Shown piece after piece: positions 1 to 7,160 of a stretch of 32,510 bases of DNA. This stretch comes from Streptosporangium minutum (GTDB taxonomy: Bacteria > Actinomycetota > Actinomycetes > Streptosporangiales > Streptosporangiaceae), in assembly GCF_002149035.1 (NCBI RefSeq), contig NZ_NGFP01000088.1:1-32510 (forward strand), read 5' to 3'. The notes below the pieces were generated by a model. The model made no database searches, was not told the origin of the DNA, and saw only the letters and a list, made by a program, of their open reading frames with translations. A program made the translations under genes and the position numbers. Position 1 is the stretch's first letter. Each line of letters starts with the position of its first letter.

Positions 1-511
1 GTGTAGGCGTCGGGGACGGGGAGGCTCCGGGACCGTCGAAGCTCATGTCGTCGGCGTAGTAGGCGCCCTGGCCGTACCAGCCGTGCAGGTAGATCACGGC
101 GGTGGTCTGGTTGGCCGCGGTGGTGAAGGGGACGGTGAGCCGCGTGTACGCCGTCGCCGACGAGGTCCAGGTGGACCCGCCGCCGTTCACGCCGAGGTAT
201 ACGTAGTTGCCGCGGACCCAGGCGGTCAAGGTGTAGGCGGTGCTCGGCCGGACGGTCACGGACTGGCTGCACTGGGCGGTGTCGGAGGCGCTCGCCGCGC
301 CGGCGAGCGCCTTCGTGCCGGAGCGGACCGGCGAACTGACCACTGATCCCAGCCCGCCGGCGCAGGACCAGGGCGAGAGGGTTCCGGTCTCGAAGTCCGG
401 ATTCACGAGCAGGTTGGCCGCGTTGGCCGGCGTCTGGGTGACGAGGGCGCCCACGGTCGCCAGCAGTAACGACACTGCCAGCATCAGCAGACGCGATGTT
501 CGGTTACGCAT
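1..511 (-). CDS. Secreted carbohydrate-active enzyme, N-terminal part (chitinase-like, CBM)
   Basis: The gene is read on the minus strand from ATG at 511, with GGGAGA upstream as ribosome binding site; it runs off the left edge with no stop. The first 31 residues are a signal peptide: MRNRTSR, a hydrophobic core, then an A-N-A cleavage region. Next comes a beta-sandwich carbohydrate-binding module of the CBM_4_9 type, starting NLLVNPDFETG, with WVRGNYVYLGVNGGG and the closing segment YLHGWYGQGAYYADDMSFDG. In actinomycetes this module is typically fused through a Ser/Pro/Thr linker to a GH18 chitinase; the linker begins just before the edge (SPSPTPT). The catalytic domain lies outside the window, so the enzyme class is inferred. 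The operator at 653-690 supports chitin or aminosugar control. Confidence 0.85.
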   Translation of the reverse strand, partial: MRNRTSRLLMLAVSLLLATVGALVTQTPANAANLLVNPDFETGTLSPWSCAGGLGSVVSSPVRSGTKALAGAASASDTAQCSQSVTVRPSTAYTLTAWVRGNYVYLGVNGGGSTWTSSATAYTRLTVPFTTAANQTTAVIYLHGWYGQGAYYADDMSFDGPGASPSPTPT

Positions 512-652
512 GAAGGTCTCCCGAACCAGGAGCGATCGGAGCCTCTGCGCCGATCGAGGGGGGTGAGGGTACGGGTGATGGCGCACTGGCAAGGCCGGTG
601 GATTCTCCCGCCAGTGAGCTTCTGGATGAGTGCACGGATCCGCGTGGTTACA

Positions 653-690
653 TGGTCGGGACCAGCAGCGCAACTGTCAAGTTTCTTAAC
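653..690 (-). promoter_or_regulatory. DasR-like operator and promoter of the secreted enzyme gene
   Basis: On the minus strand a TTGACA box (675-680) is followed 17 bases later by a weak -10. The perfect arm pair TGGTC/GACCA (653-664, sequence TGGTCGGGACCA) lies over or just after the -10. It resembles the dre element bound by the GntR-family regulator DasR and the 12-bp repeats of Streptomyces chi promoters. A second, imperfect inverted repeat, GTTAAG-AAA-CTTGAC, covers 676-690 and overlaps the -35. Two operators over one promoter would fit repression lifted by chitin breakdown products. The motifs are seen; the regulators are inferred. Confidence 0.55.
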
Positions 691-837
691 AAATAACTCT
701 CCTGCCAGCGAGAACCCTCTCAGCTGGGAAACGCCGGCCATGGATCGCAGGGGATCCGGGTCATCGGCCCGGATCGCGACGATCAAAGGCGTCCGGTCTG
801 GGATGGAACCCGCCGAGGTTCTCGCCCTGGCCGGCGG

Positions 838-2541
838 TCAACCGGCCATGGCGCGACGGCAGCGGGCCAGTTCCGCGCGCAGGTCGCGCCGGAGCGCCCG
901 GTCCAGGCCGGGCTGGTCGAGCGCGTGGGCGAAGTCGCGGGCGGCCTCGTCCCACCGCTTCAGCCGCATCAGCGCCGTACCCCGGTTGTAGCGGGGCACC
1001 GGCGCTGCCGACAGCGCCACCGCCCGGTCCAGGTCGGCCACGGCGGCGGCCACGTCGCCGCGTTCGAACCGGACGGCGGCCCGGTTCGTCCATGCCTCGA
1101 CCAGCTCCGGATCCCCGTCCAGGGCCCGGGTGAGCAGCTCGTCGGCCTCGGCGAGGCTGCCGCGCTCCGAGCGGATCAGTCCGAGGGTGCACAGCAGCGC
1201 GGGCTCCTGCGGGGCCAGCGCCAGCCCGGCCCGCGCGTGTGCCTCGGCCGCGTCGAACGCGCCGCGCTCCGCCTGCAGGTTGACCAGGGCGATCCGGGCG
1301 TCGAGGTGTCCGGGGTCAACGGCGAGCGCGCGCTCCAGGTCGTCCCGCGCCCGTTCGAGGCGGCCCCGCTCCTGCTGAAGCACGGCCCGGTTGTAGTACG
1401 CCTCGGGCAGGTGCGGCCCCAGGTGGATCGCGGTGCCGTAGTCCCTGATCGCGGCCTGGGACCGGCCCGCCGCACGGTGCAGGGCGGCCCGGTCCACGTA
1501 GTACTCGCAGTTGTCGGGGTCGTGTGCGATCACGGTGTCGAGGTCGGCCAGGGCCTGTGCCGGATCGCCTAGGGCCAGATGCACCTGCGCCCGGTTGTGG
1601 CGTAGCCGGGCCAGGTCCTGCGGGCGCTCGCCGGGGGTGAGCACCGCCGTCAGCCGGGCCAGCCCGTCGTCGATCAGCCGCAGCGCACGGGCGGGCTCAC
1701 CCGCCTTGGCGTCCAGCAGCGCCAGCCCCTGCTCGTAGAAGACGGTGGACAGCACCCGCTGCCGCGGGTCGTTCAGTCCGGCGGCGAGGTGGAGTGCCTG
1801 TTCCAGCCAGTGCCGCGCCTGCGCCGGGTCCTGATCGGCCGCCGACAGGTGTCTGGCGTACAGCATGGCGGTTGCGTACGCGGCCGACATGGTGATCTTC
1901 GGGTCGTCGGTGGCGGCGCGCGCCTCGTGGTAGAGGTCGAGCGCTTCGGCGGCGCGGTCCAGCGCCGCCAGGGCGGTGGCCAGGCCGGTGGTGAACGCCC
2001 ACCAGTGCCGCAGGTCGCCGTCCGGGGTAACCGTGGCGCGCCCGCGCCGGGCGATCCGGGCCGCGTGATGATAGAAGCCGCGGGCCAGGCTGTCGCCCAG
2101 GGCCGTACGCATCGCCTCCGGCGCCGGGTCGGCCGCCACCGGCCGGGGGGCGCCGCCGTCGCGCAGGTCCAGGCGCACCGGGGACGACCCGATCCGGCGG
2201 ATCAGCACGTCCAGCAGCTCGCGGGTGGTCTCGTCGGCACTGCCGACGTGGTCGAACCGGACCGTGACCGGGTGCCGGAGCGTGCCAGCCCAGGCCGCCA
2301 CGAACTCCGCCGCGCCGTAGGCCAGGCAGGCGGTGCGGCGGGCGGGATGGAACCGGATCGGCTCCTCCTCGGCGGCCGGTCGTGCCGCGTGGTCGAGCCA
2401 GGGCGCGATGGCGTGCAGCTCCACCTTGTGGGGGGACGCCAGACGGGGCCGCTCGGCGGCGATCCGGCCGAGGAAAGCGGCGACCCCGGCGTACGGCCCG
2501 TGGTCGCGGTGGCAGTCGTAGCCGTCCGGCTCGCCGGTCAC
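838..2541 (-). CDS. Large TPR-repeat protein with a degenerate ATPase-like N-terminus
   Basis: 567 residues from GTG at 2541. Residues about 15-165 resemble the part of actinobacterial STAND/AAA regulators that starts after the P-loop: VRFDHVGSADETTRELLDVL looks like a decayed Walker B region, with no Walker A. From about 170 to the end there are at least ten tetratricopeptide-type helical pairs (for example YYVDRAALHRAAGRSQAAI and AWTNRAAVRFERGDVAAAV). No HTH, enzyme motif or membrane segment is visible, so the protein is probably a cytoplasmic peptide- or protein-binding scaffold. It is the second gene after the 27-residue peptide gene, separated by a strong hairpin and with no good ribosome binding site of its own, so expression probably depends on readthrough. 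Family membership is clear; the role is unknown. Confidence 0.85.
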   Translation of the reverse strand: MTGEPDGYDCHRDHGPYAGVAAFLGRIAAERPRLASPHKVELHAIAPWLDHAARPAAEEEPIRFHPARRTACLAYGAAEFVAAWAGTLRHPVTVRFDHVGSADETTRELLDVLIRRIGSSPVRLDLRDGGAPRPVAADPAPEAMRTALGDSLARGFYHHAARIARRGRATVTPDGDLRHWWAFTTGLATALAALDRAAEALDLYHEARAATDDPKITMSAAYATAMLYARHLSAADQDPAQARHWLEQALHLAAGLNDPRQRVLSTVFYEQGLALLDAKAGEPARALRLIDDGLARLTAVLTPGERPQDLARLRHNRAQVHLALGDPAQALADLDTVIAHDPDNCEYYVDRAALHRAAGRSQAAIRDYGTAIHLGPHLPEAYYNRAVLQQERGRLERARDDLERALAVDPGHLDARIALVNLQAERGAFDAAEAHARAGLALAPQEPALLCTLGLIRSERGSLAEADELLTRALDGDPELVEAWTNRAAVRFERGDVAAAVADLDRAVALSAAPVPRYNRGTALMRLKRWDEAARDFAHALDQPGLDRALRRDLRAELARCRRAMAG

Positions 2542-2562
2542 GGCCGGGCCGATCGCCGCAGG

Positions 2563-2586
2563 GGCGGGCGCCCGGGAGCGCCCGCC
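2563..2586 (-). terminator. Hairpin between peptide gene and TPR gene (attenuator-like)
   Basis: A perfect 9-bp GC-only stem (GGCGGGCGC / GCGCCCGCC) with a 6-base loop lies 10 bases after the peptide stop and 21 bases before the TPR start. No U-tract follows, so it may be a partial terminator or an mRNA-stabilising hairpin that makes the short peptide more abundant than the TPR protein. Confidence 0.55.
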
Positions 2587-2596
2587 GTGTCGGCAG

Positions 2597-2680
2597 CTAC
2601 CAGCACCACTCGATCCAGAGCCGGCGGGCGCCGGACAGCAGGCGCAGGGAACTCTTGTGGCGTATGGGCATTTTCCTCAT
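2597..2680 (-). CDS. 27-residue basic, Trp-rich peptide (candidate RiPP precursor or signal peptide)
   Basis: ATG at 2678-2680 is preceded by a textbook GGAGGT with a 5-base spacer (2686-2691); the stop is TAG at 2597-2599. The product starts MRKMPIRHKS, has a basic amphipathic middle and ends LWIEWCW: three Trp and one Cys in the last six residues, with six Arg and two Lys upstream. A basic leader followed by a short aromatic tail at the extreme C-terminus is the layout of small ribosomal peptide precursors such as those cyclised at Trp or Tyr, but no P450, radical-SAM or YcaO gene is visible nearby. The TPR gene is directly downstream on the same strand. It could instead be a signal peptide sensed by the TPR protein, or a regulatory leader. 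The ORF and ribosome binding site are seen; function is inference. Confidence 0.65.
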   Translation of the reverse strand: MRKMPIRHKSSLRLLSGARRLWIEWCW

Positions 2681-2691
2681 GGGGCACCTCC

Positions 2692-3466
2692 GCGTGATCC
2701 ACTTCAGGACTGCCCAGAGCATAATCCGGCGCGACAGAAATATGAAGGCTACTCACGATCAAATTGGTGCGGTCAGGCCTTGCCCAGTGGAGGTGGGGCG
2801 CGACAGGCAGGTGTCCGGCGACCTTCGTGGCACCGTGCGGAACCGTGGCGCGGCCTGCGGGATTCGAGGTTCCCGTGGTGGAGGTGCGCTCGATCGAGGT
2901 CTTTCACGCCTGGCCGGTCGCTCAGCCGGATGCCTGCTTCGCTCTGAGGAGTGAGACCGTGAAAGCCGCGGAGATCGCGGCTCGCATCGGGCTTGAGCCG
3001 GACGAGGCCACAGTCCGGGGCAGCCGGATGAGGCCACAGTCCGGGGCAGCCGGACGACAGAGCCGCCCCATCCTGTTGTGCATGAGCGCTTTCCGTGTCT
3101 TTTCTCCCGGGAGCCTGCCGACAATGTTGCTATTTCCTTGCCTGTCATTTTCCGTCCCCGTGGCGCCGCATTGAAATCTGCGGGGAAGTCCGTCCGCGAT
3201 TCCGTTGGCGGTACGAATTCGCAGGTCGAGGGCTGACAGCGACCGGCTGGGGTTCAATGCCACTTTTCTCTAGTAGATGCGGATAGTCGTATTTATGTAG
3301 CGATGCGACAGAAGTAACTTTTTGCCTCTGGCTGGGCGATTTCATCTGACGACGCGATTAGTGTGAGTGATGTTCAGCGCCGCATCGGTGTATCCCGGGA
3401 CCCGGAACCGACGCTCGTCATCCCCGTCAATCGGGGTTCGGTCCTCACCTCAGGGAGTGATCTCTG
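2692..3466. other. Gene-poor region with promoters and decayed sequence
   Basis: The left part should carry the minus-strand promoter of the peptide gene; a candidate -10 TATGCT lies at about 2717-2722. Plus-strand codons at about 2880-3000 read like a helical regulatory segment (VKAAEIAARIGLEPDEATV) but have no start or ribosome binding site and run into the tandem repeat at 2997-3048, so they are best seen as a remnant. The AT-richer stretch 3240-3360 probably holds the promoter of the secreted protein at 3467. Confidence 0.4.
2997..3048. repeat. 26-bp tandem duplication
   Basis: Two consecutive copies of a 26-bp unit beginning GCCGGACGAGGCCACAG differ at one base, and the first seven bases of a third copy follow. 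The unit length is not a multiple of three, so the duplication would break any frame crossing it. Confidence 0.8.
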
Positions 3467-3703
3467 ATGCTCAAGCGTTTGCTCTTCGCCGTCGCGCTGG
3501 CGGCGTCCACGCTCATCGTCACCGGAACCGTCACCGGGACCGCGCAGGCCGCCGGGCCAGGCGCATGCGCGTCGGCCCAGCACGGCACCCTCACCTCCAA
3601 CCCCAACCTGTGCAAGTGGAGAGATGACGGCTGCTACTACTGCTACGACTACAGGACGGCAAGGTGGGACCAGCAGTACTGCAACGGCGGCTCCGATGGC
3701 TAA
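3467..3703 (+). CDS. Small secreted Cys/Tyr-rich protein
   Basis: 78 residues from ATG at 3467, with AGGGAG upstream. Residues 1-28 form a Sec signal peptide (MLKRLLF, hydrophobic core, AQA-A cleavage). The mature part of about 50 residues has five cysteines, including CYYCYDY, and ends WDQQYCNGGSDG. The small size and Cys content suggest a disulfide-stabilised extracellular peptide; the odd Cys number leaves one free or allows a dimer. No known family is recognised. It is a single gene facing the minus-strand gene at 3980, with a shared terminator at 3933-3962. Confidence 0.7.
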   Translation: MLKRLLFAVALAASTLIVTGTVTGTAQAAGPGACASAQHGTLTSNPNLCKWRDDGCYYCYDYRTARWDQQYCNGGSDG

Positions 3704-3932
3704 CCGCGTCGGCGACTAGCCTCGATGGTGAGCGGCAGCCCGGCGAAGCACTGCCTCGCGGGGCTGCCCCGCGCGTGGAGGAGCGCATCGCGGACGTGCG
3801 GCCGGTGTCCGGCGCGAGCACGGGCAAGACGTGCAGCCAGTGTTCCGCGCGAGCACGGGCACGGCGACGGGGGCGACCAGCGCATCATGGACGCGCTCGC
3901 CGCGTGAGACGCCGTAGGAACACCGTGGAAAC
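3704..3932. other. Noncoding or remnant stretch
   Basis: No supportable gene. A direct repeat (GCGCGAGCACGGGCA at two places about 45 bases apart) and a plus-strand CxxC segment (KTCSQCSARAR) hint at a decayed gene end, but no frame stays open with normal codon use. Confidence 0.35.
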
Positions 3933-3962
3933 GGAGGGTCCCGGTTAACGCCGGGACCCTCC
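3933..3962. terminator. Bidirectional terminator between convergent genes
   Basis: A perfect 12-bp stem (GGAGGGTCCCGG / CCGGGACCCTCC) with loop TTAACG lies between the plus-strand secreted protein gene and the minus-strand gene ending at 3980. Confidence 0.85.
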
Positions 3963-3979
3963 GCCATGCACGGAGGTGA

Positions 3980-4411
3980 TCATCGTTCGTGGATGCGGTG
4001 ATACCACCACCCGCCGAAGCGTCCCGGGTGGCGATGCGGCCGGGGGTCGGGGAGCGTGCGGCGGTGGAACTCCTCGTCCAGCCTCGCCACAGTCCGTGAA
4101 AGCTCTGTCCTGGCTGAGCGTCGGAGACGCCGCAGGGCGTATTCCAGGATGTCCCGGGCTTCCAGCGGGTCGCAGCAGGGGCAAGCCGGCAGAGGCAGGT
4201 AGAGGTAGCGGCCGGGCTGGCGGAGGAATCGCCGGTATTCGGCGAGGGCTCCCGCAACGGATCCGGATCCCAAGTACTGGTGCTGGAACTCGATCCGTGC
4301 GATGGCCGCATGGGTCCGGCCGGAGATGCCGGGAACTCTGGGAGCTGGGCGGTAGCGTCGGCGGTTCGCCCACAGGTGCGCGCGCAGGGCACGCGGCCGT
4401 CTACGCGGCAT
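3980..4411 (-). CDS. Hypothetical basic protein with CPCC motif
   Basis: 143 residues, starting MPRRRPRALRAHLW, with strong coding bias. Visible features are an Arg-rich N-terminus, a helical middle, the cluster LPACPCCDPLEARDILEYAL at about residues 77-96 (three Cys in four positions, possibly metal-binding) and an Arg/His-rich C-terminus (GGWWYHRIHER). No family is recognised. The pseudogene lies directly upstream, so its original promoter context may be disturbed. Confidence 0.55.
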   Translation of the reverse strand: MPRRRPRALRAHLWANRRRYRPAPRVPGISGRTHAAIARIEFQHQYLGSGSVAGALAEYRRFLRQPGRYLYLPLPACPCCDPLEARDILEYALRRLRRSARTELSRTVARLDEEFHRRTLPDPRPHRHPGRFGGWWYHRIHER

Positions 4412-4426
4412 CGGCCTTTCGGGTCG

Positions 4427-4762
4427 TCATAGACCGCATGGTGCCACACCCTGACATCGCTGACCACCCCGTCGCCTGCCTCGAAGGACGCGAAACCGTT
4501 CCGCGAACCTTCGAAAGCTCCAGGCCCACCTGGGGAAACGCGCCCCGGTCTCGAAGACCGTTCGGACCGCGCGCTCGCGCAGCCCGTCGGGGTACTCCCT
4601 GAGGAAGGCGTGCCGGGTGTGGCGGTGCTCGGGGGCGTCCTCACCGGGCATCAGGTACTGGATCGCGGCCCACAGCGTGGGGGTCGTGAAGGGACGGCCG
4701 CCCAGGTCCGGATCCGCCGGCGCGATCGAGGCCGATCGCGCCGGTTCCGTCTGAACGGGCAC
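4427..4762 (-). pseudogene. Hybrid remnant: gentisate 1,2-dioxygenase-like cupin joined to IS3 OrfA fragment
   Basis: Residues about 18-52 of this frame (DLGGRPFTTPTLWAAIQYLM, then PGEDAPEHRHTRHAF) match the first cupin of gentisate 1,2-dioxygenase, including the metal-ligand HxH. About 80 residues expected before it and about 250 after it are missing. At residue 54 the frame changes into REYPDGLRERAVRTVFETG, the start of an IS3-family OrfA helix-turn-helix, and then into unrelated sequence. The only start lies in the loop of the hairpin at 4741-4775. It is read as a deletion scar joining two gene fragments and is not expected to make a functional enzyme. Confidence 0.7.
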
Positions 4763-4775
4763 CAGACGGAACCGG
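4741..4775 (-). terminator. Terminator of the pcaIJ operon
   Basis: A perfect 13-bp inverted repeat (CCGGTTCCGTCTG / CAGACGGAACCGG) with a 9-base loop lies 77 bases after the stop of the minus-strand pcaJ gene. Confidence 0.8.
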
Positions 4776-4852
4776 CGGACGGCTGGGAACCTGGGCCGCA
4801 GAGGGATCGTTCGCGGGCATCGCGCCCCCTCGTGACCGGCGGACGGGAGCGG

Positions 4853-5491
4853 TCAGCGGACGCCGTCCGCGAGCGGGACTTCCAGCCGGGCGCGGAGCTC
4901 CTCGACGGAAGTGCCGAACGACTCGAGCACGCGGACGCCATCGGGGGTGATCTCGAATACGGCGTGGTCGGTGTAGACACGGCTGACACAGCCGACACCC
5001 GTGAGGGGGTAGGTGCAGGCGGGCACGAGTTTCGGGCTGCCGTTCCTCGCGAAGAGCGTCATCATCACGTAGACCCGCTTGGCGCCGATCGCCAGATCCA
5101 TCGCGCCGCCGACGGCGGGGATCGCGCCGGGCGCGCCGGTGTCCCAGTTGGCGAGGTCACCGCTCGCCGAGACCTGGAAGGCGCCCATGACGCACACGTC
5201 GAGGTGGCCGCCCCGCATCATGGCGAAGGAGTCCGCGTGGTGGAAGTACGCGGCTCCGGGCAGCTCGGTGACGGGCACCTTGCCGGCATTGGTGAGGTCG
5301 GGGTCGGCCTCGTCGCCGACAGCCGCGGGGCCCATGCCCAGCATGCCGTTCTCGGTGTGGAGGACGACGCCGATCTCGGCCGGAAGGTGGTCGGCGACCT
5401 TGGTGGGCTGACCGATGCCGAGGTTGACGAAACTGCCCGGCTCGATGTCCTGCGCGACCCGGGCCGCGAGCTGGTCGGGATTGAGCGGCAT
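4853..5491 (-). CDS. pcaJ: 3-oxoadipate/3-oxoacid CoA-transferase subunit B
   Basis: 212 residues. Class I CoA-transferase beta subunit with the conserved NLGIGQPTKVADHLP segment and the catalytic glutamate in TENGMLGMGP (Glu47), followed by the family motif FAMMRGGHLDVCVMGAFQVS. With subunit A it moves CoA from succinyl-CoA to a 3-oxoacid through a glutamyl-CoA thioester, normally the penultimate step of the beta-ketoadipate branch of aromatic breakdown; a ketone-body or fatty-acid role (scoB) is the alternative. Its start overlaps the stop of pcaI by one base (TGATG type), so translation is coupled. Length and motifs are complete. Confidence 0.92.
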   Translation of the reverse strand: MPLNPDQLAARVAQDIEPGSFVNLGIGQPTKVADHLPAEIGVVLHTENGMLGMGPAAVGDEADPDLTNAGKVPVTELPGAAYFHHADSFAMMRGGHLDVCVMGAFQVSASGDLANWDTGAPGAIPAVGGAMDLAIGAKRVYVMMTLFARNGSPKLVPACTYPLTGVGCVSRVYTDHAVFEITPDGVRVLESFGTSVEELRARLEVPLADGVR

Positions 5492-6186
5492 CAGCGGGCT
5501 CCCTGCACGGTGTAGTGACGCGGCTCGACCCGGACCACGCGGTCGACGTAGATGCTCGGGGTGACGACGACCTCCGGATCGATCTGCCCCGCGTCCACGA
5601 TCGACGAGACCTGGACGACGGTCGTCGTGGCGGCCGTGGCCATCACCGGGCCGAAGTTCCGAGCGGTCTTGCGGTAGACGAGGTTGCCCGTCGTGTCGGC
5701 GATGTGAGCGGAGATCAGGGCGACATCACCCTTGATCGGGTACTCGAGGACGTAGTCGCGCCCGTCGATCGTGCGGGTCTCCTTGCCCTCGGCAAGCGGC
5801 GTGCCGACGCCTGTCGGGCAGTAGAACGCCCCGATGCCCGCCCCGGCCGCCCGCATCCGCTCGGCGAGGTTGCCCTGCGGGACGACCTCGAGCTCGATCT
5901 CCCCGCGGCGGTAGAGGTCGTCGAAGACGTAGGAGTCGGCCTGCCGGGGGAAGGAGCACATGACTTTCCGCACCCGGCCGGCCTTCAGCAGGGCGGCCAG
6001 GCCCACGTCGCCGTTGCCGGCGTTGTTGGACACGATGGTGAGGCCGCCCGCGCCGTGCCGGATCAAGGCGTCTATCAGGTCGAACGGCATGCCGGCGAAT
6101 CCGAAGCCGCCCACCAGGACGGTGTCGCCATCCTTGACGACGCTCACCGCCTCGTACGGCGATGCGAAGATCTGCGCTCTGCTCAC
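5491..6186 (-). CDS. pcaI: 3-oxoadipate/3-oxoacid CoA-transferase subunit A
   Basis: 231 residues from GTG at 6186. The CoA-binding alpha subunit is complete: the glycine-rich VGGFGFAGMP, SNNAGNGDVGLAALL, CSFPRQADSYVFDDLY, and the PcaI-like block FYCPTGVGTPLAEGKETRTI. These segments resemble Pseudomonas PcaI more than AtoD, supporting 3-oxoadipate as substrate, though substrate cannot be fixed from sequence alone. The start overlaps the stop of an upstream thiolase stub by four bases (GTGA), showing the pair was once coupled to a thiolase gene that is now almost entirely lost. Its present promoter is uncertain. Confidence 0.92.
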   Translation of the reverse strand: MSRAQIFASPYEAVSVVKDGDTVLVGGFGFAGMPFDLIDALIRHGAGGLTIVSNNAGNGDVGLAALLKAGRVRKVMCSFPRQADSYVFDDLYRRGEIELEVVPQGNLAERMRAAGAGIGAFYCPTGVGTPLAEGKETRTIDGRDYVLEYPIKGDVALISAHIADTTGNLVYRKTARNFGPVMATAATTTVVQVSSIVDAGQIDPEVVVTPSIYVDRVVRVEPRHYTVQGAR

Positions 6187-6345
6187 GCTGCTCCTCCAGT
6201 GACGTTCTCGACGACCACGGCGAGCGCCTGGCCCATGCCGGTGCGGATCGCGGCGACGCCGTACCCCTCGCCCCTCGCGACCGGAACCCCGGCGAGAGTA
6301 CCGAGGATCCGGGGCCCGAGGCGCCGAGCGTGAGCGTCAGGGCTT
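6183..6345 (-). pseudogene. C-terminal stub of acyl-CoA thiolase (pcaF-like)
   Basis: The frame ending in the TGA at 6183-6185 reads RILGTLAGVPVARGEG, then YGVAAIRTGMGQALAVVVEN. This is the end of a thiolase; the family's usual CIGVGQG is altered to RTGMGQA, replacing the catalytic Cys by Arg. Just upstream LGASGP, the family GHPLGASG block, sits one frame away, indicating a one-base deletion. Everything before it is replaced by IS5-type sequence. In pca operons the thiolase follows the transferase step, so this is the expected neighbour, now dead. Confidence 0.75.
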
Positions 6346-6362
6346 GTTCTGAGTCCGGATCT

Positions 6363-6700
6363 TCAGGAGGGGCCAAGGCTTCGGATCCATAGGATGGCGC
6401 CTCGCATGGAGAGCCCGGCGCCGTCGCCTCGACCGCCGGCGTCCAGCACGTCTGTCTTCCCTGTCCTCGCCTGTCCTCGCCCGGCTCCGCCCCTTGAGCT
6501 TTTGTCCCTTTTCGTGAATCCCTTTTCCCTCTCGGCCGCCTTCTCCGACTCCTGTGGCGGCGCCGGATCGAGTGCCGTCCCCGCGGTGTGACGGTGGGCG
6601 CGAGCCGTCGTGGAGTCCACGCCGACCAGGTCGAGGCCCGCCTGCCCGCGGGCGGCGGCCTCACCGATCATGGCTTCCATCAGGTTCTGCAAGACGTGAG
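6363..6700 (-). pseudogene. IS5-family transposase remnant
   Basis: The minus strand reads LQNLMEAMIGEAAARGQAG, then LDLVGVDSTTARAHRHTAG, the first catalytic Asp region of an IS5-type DDE transposase, followed by a Lys-rich segment. The rest of the catalytic domain is missing and the frame drifts. It abuts the truncated thiolase, so insertion of the parent element probably removed the thiolase 5' part. Confidence 0.65.
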
Positions 6701-6741
6701 TACACTCGGCGCTCTTGTCCACGTCGAAGCATGGAGCCGGA

Positions 6742-7056
6742 ATGACGAAGCCCCACAAGCTCGGTTCCGTCGGCTGCCTTGCTCTCGCCTACTCCGGTCT
6801 GGTGCTGGCTCTGGGCATCTACTCGATCGTGGTCCTGCTGACCGTACAGGATCCGATCCTGCTGTCCGGGGTGGCGCTCATGTACCTCACGTTCCCCCTC
6901 GGCTGGTTGGTCTGGCAGGCGTGGGACCTGCTGCCGATCGGGCTGACGGATCCGATCGTGCTCGTCCTGCTTCTCATGGGCGCGGGCTGGCTCCAGGCAT
7001 GGGCGGTCTCGCGCCTCGTACGGCGGCTGACTCGCCGGAGCGGCGAATCCGCATAG
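6742..7056 (+). CDS. Small integral membrane protein (SCO4225-like)
   Basis: 104 residues from ATG at 6742 with GGAG five bases upstream; a longer frame from 6715 lacks a ribosome binding site. Three hydrophobic segments can be seen (about residues 10-32, 37-58 and 68-88), with a basic C-terminus VRRLTRRSGESA facing the cytoplasm. The pattern resembles the uncharacterised SCO4225 family of actinobacterial membrane proteins, but this is a resemblance from memory only. It stands alone between IS remnants. Confidence 0.65.
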   Translation: MTKPHKLGSVGCLALAYSGLVLALGIYSIVVLLTVQDPILLSGVALMYLTFPLGWLVWQAWDLLPIGLTDPIVLVLLLMGAGWLQAWAVSRLVRRLTRRSGESA

Positions 7057-7160
7057 ACGCGTGGCTCCGATGTGGTTGGCGGTGGGCCGCCTGCCGATCT
7101 TGTGGGGCAACGCAGGCGCGGGGGAGCCGCCTCCCGAAGTTGTCGGTGGCGGCTTGTTCA

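Noticed and set aside
1789-2697. 302-residue plus-strand ORF opposite the TPR gene
   Set aside because: Shadow frame of the TPR gene; low-complexity Gly/Arg/Val sequence with no domain, and the opposite strand has clear TPR repeats.
2764-3174. 136-residue plus-strand ORF
   Set aside because: Includes a non-triplet tandem duplication, no ribosome binding site and no continuous protein-like sequence.
3700-4644. 314-residue minus-strand ORF
   Set aside because: Pro/Ser/Arg-rich shadow crossing the terminator at 3933-3962 and two other genes or remnants.
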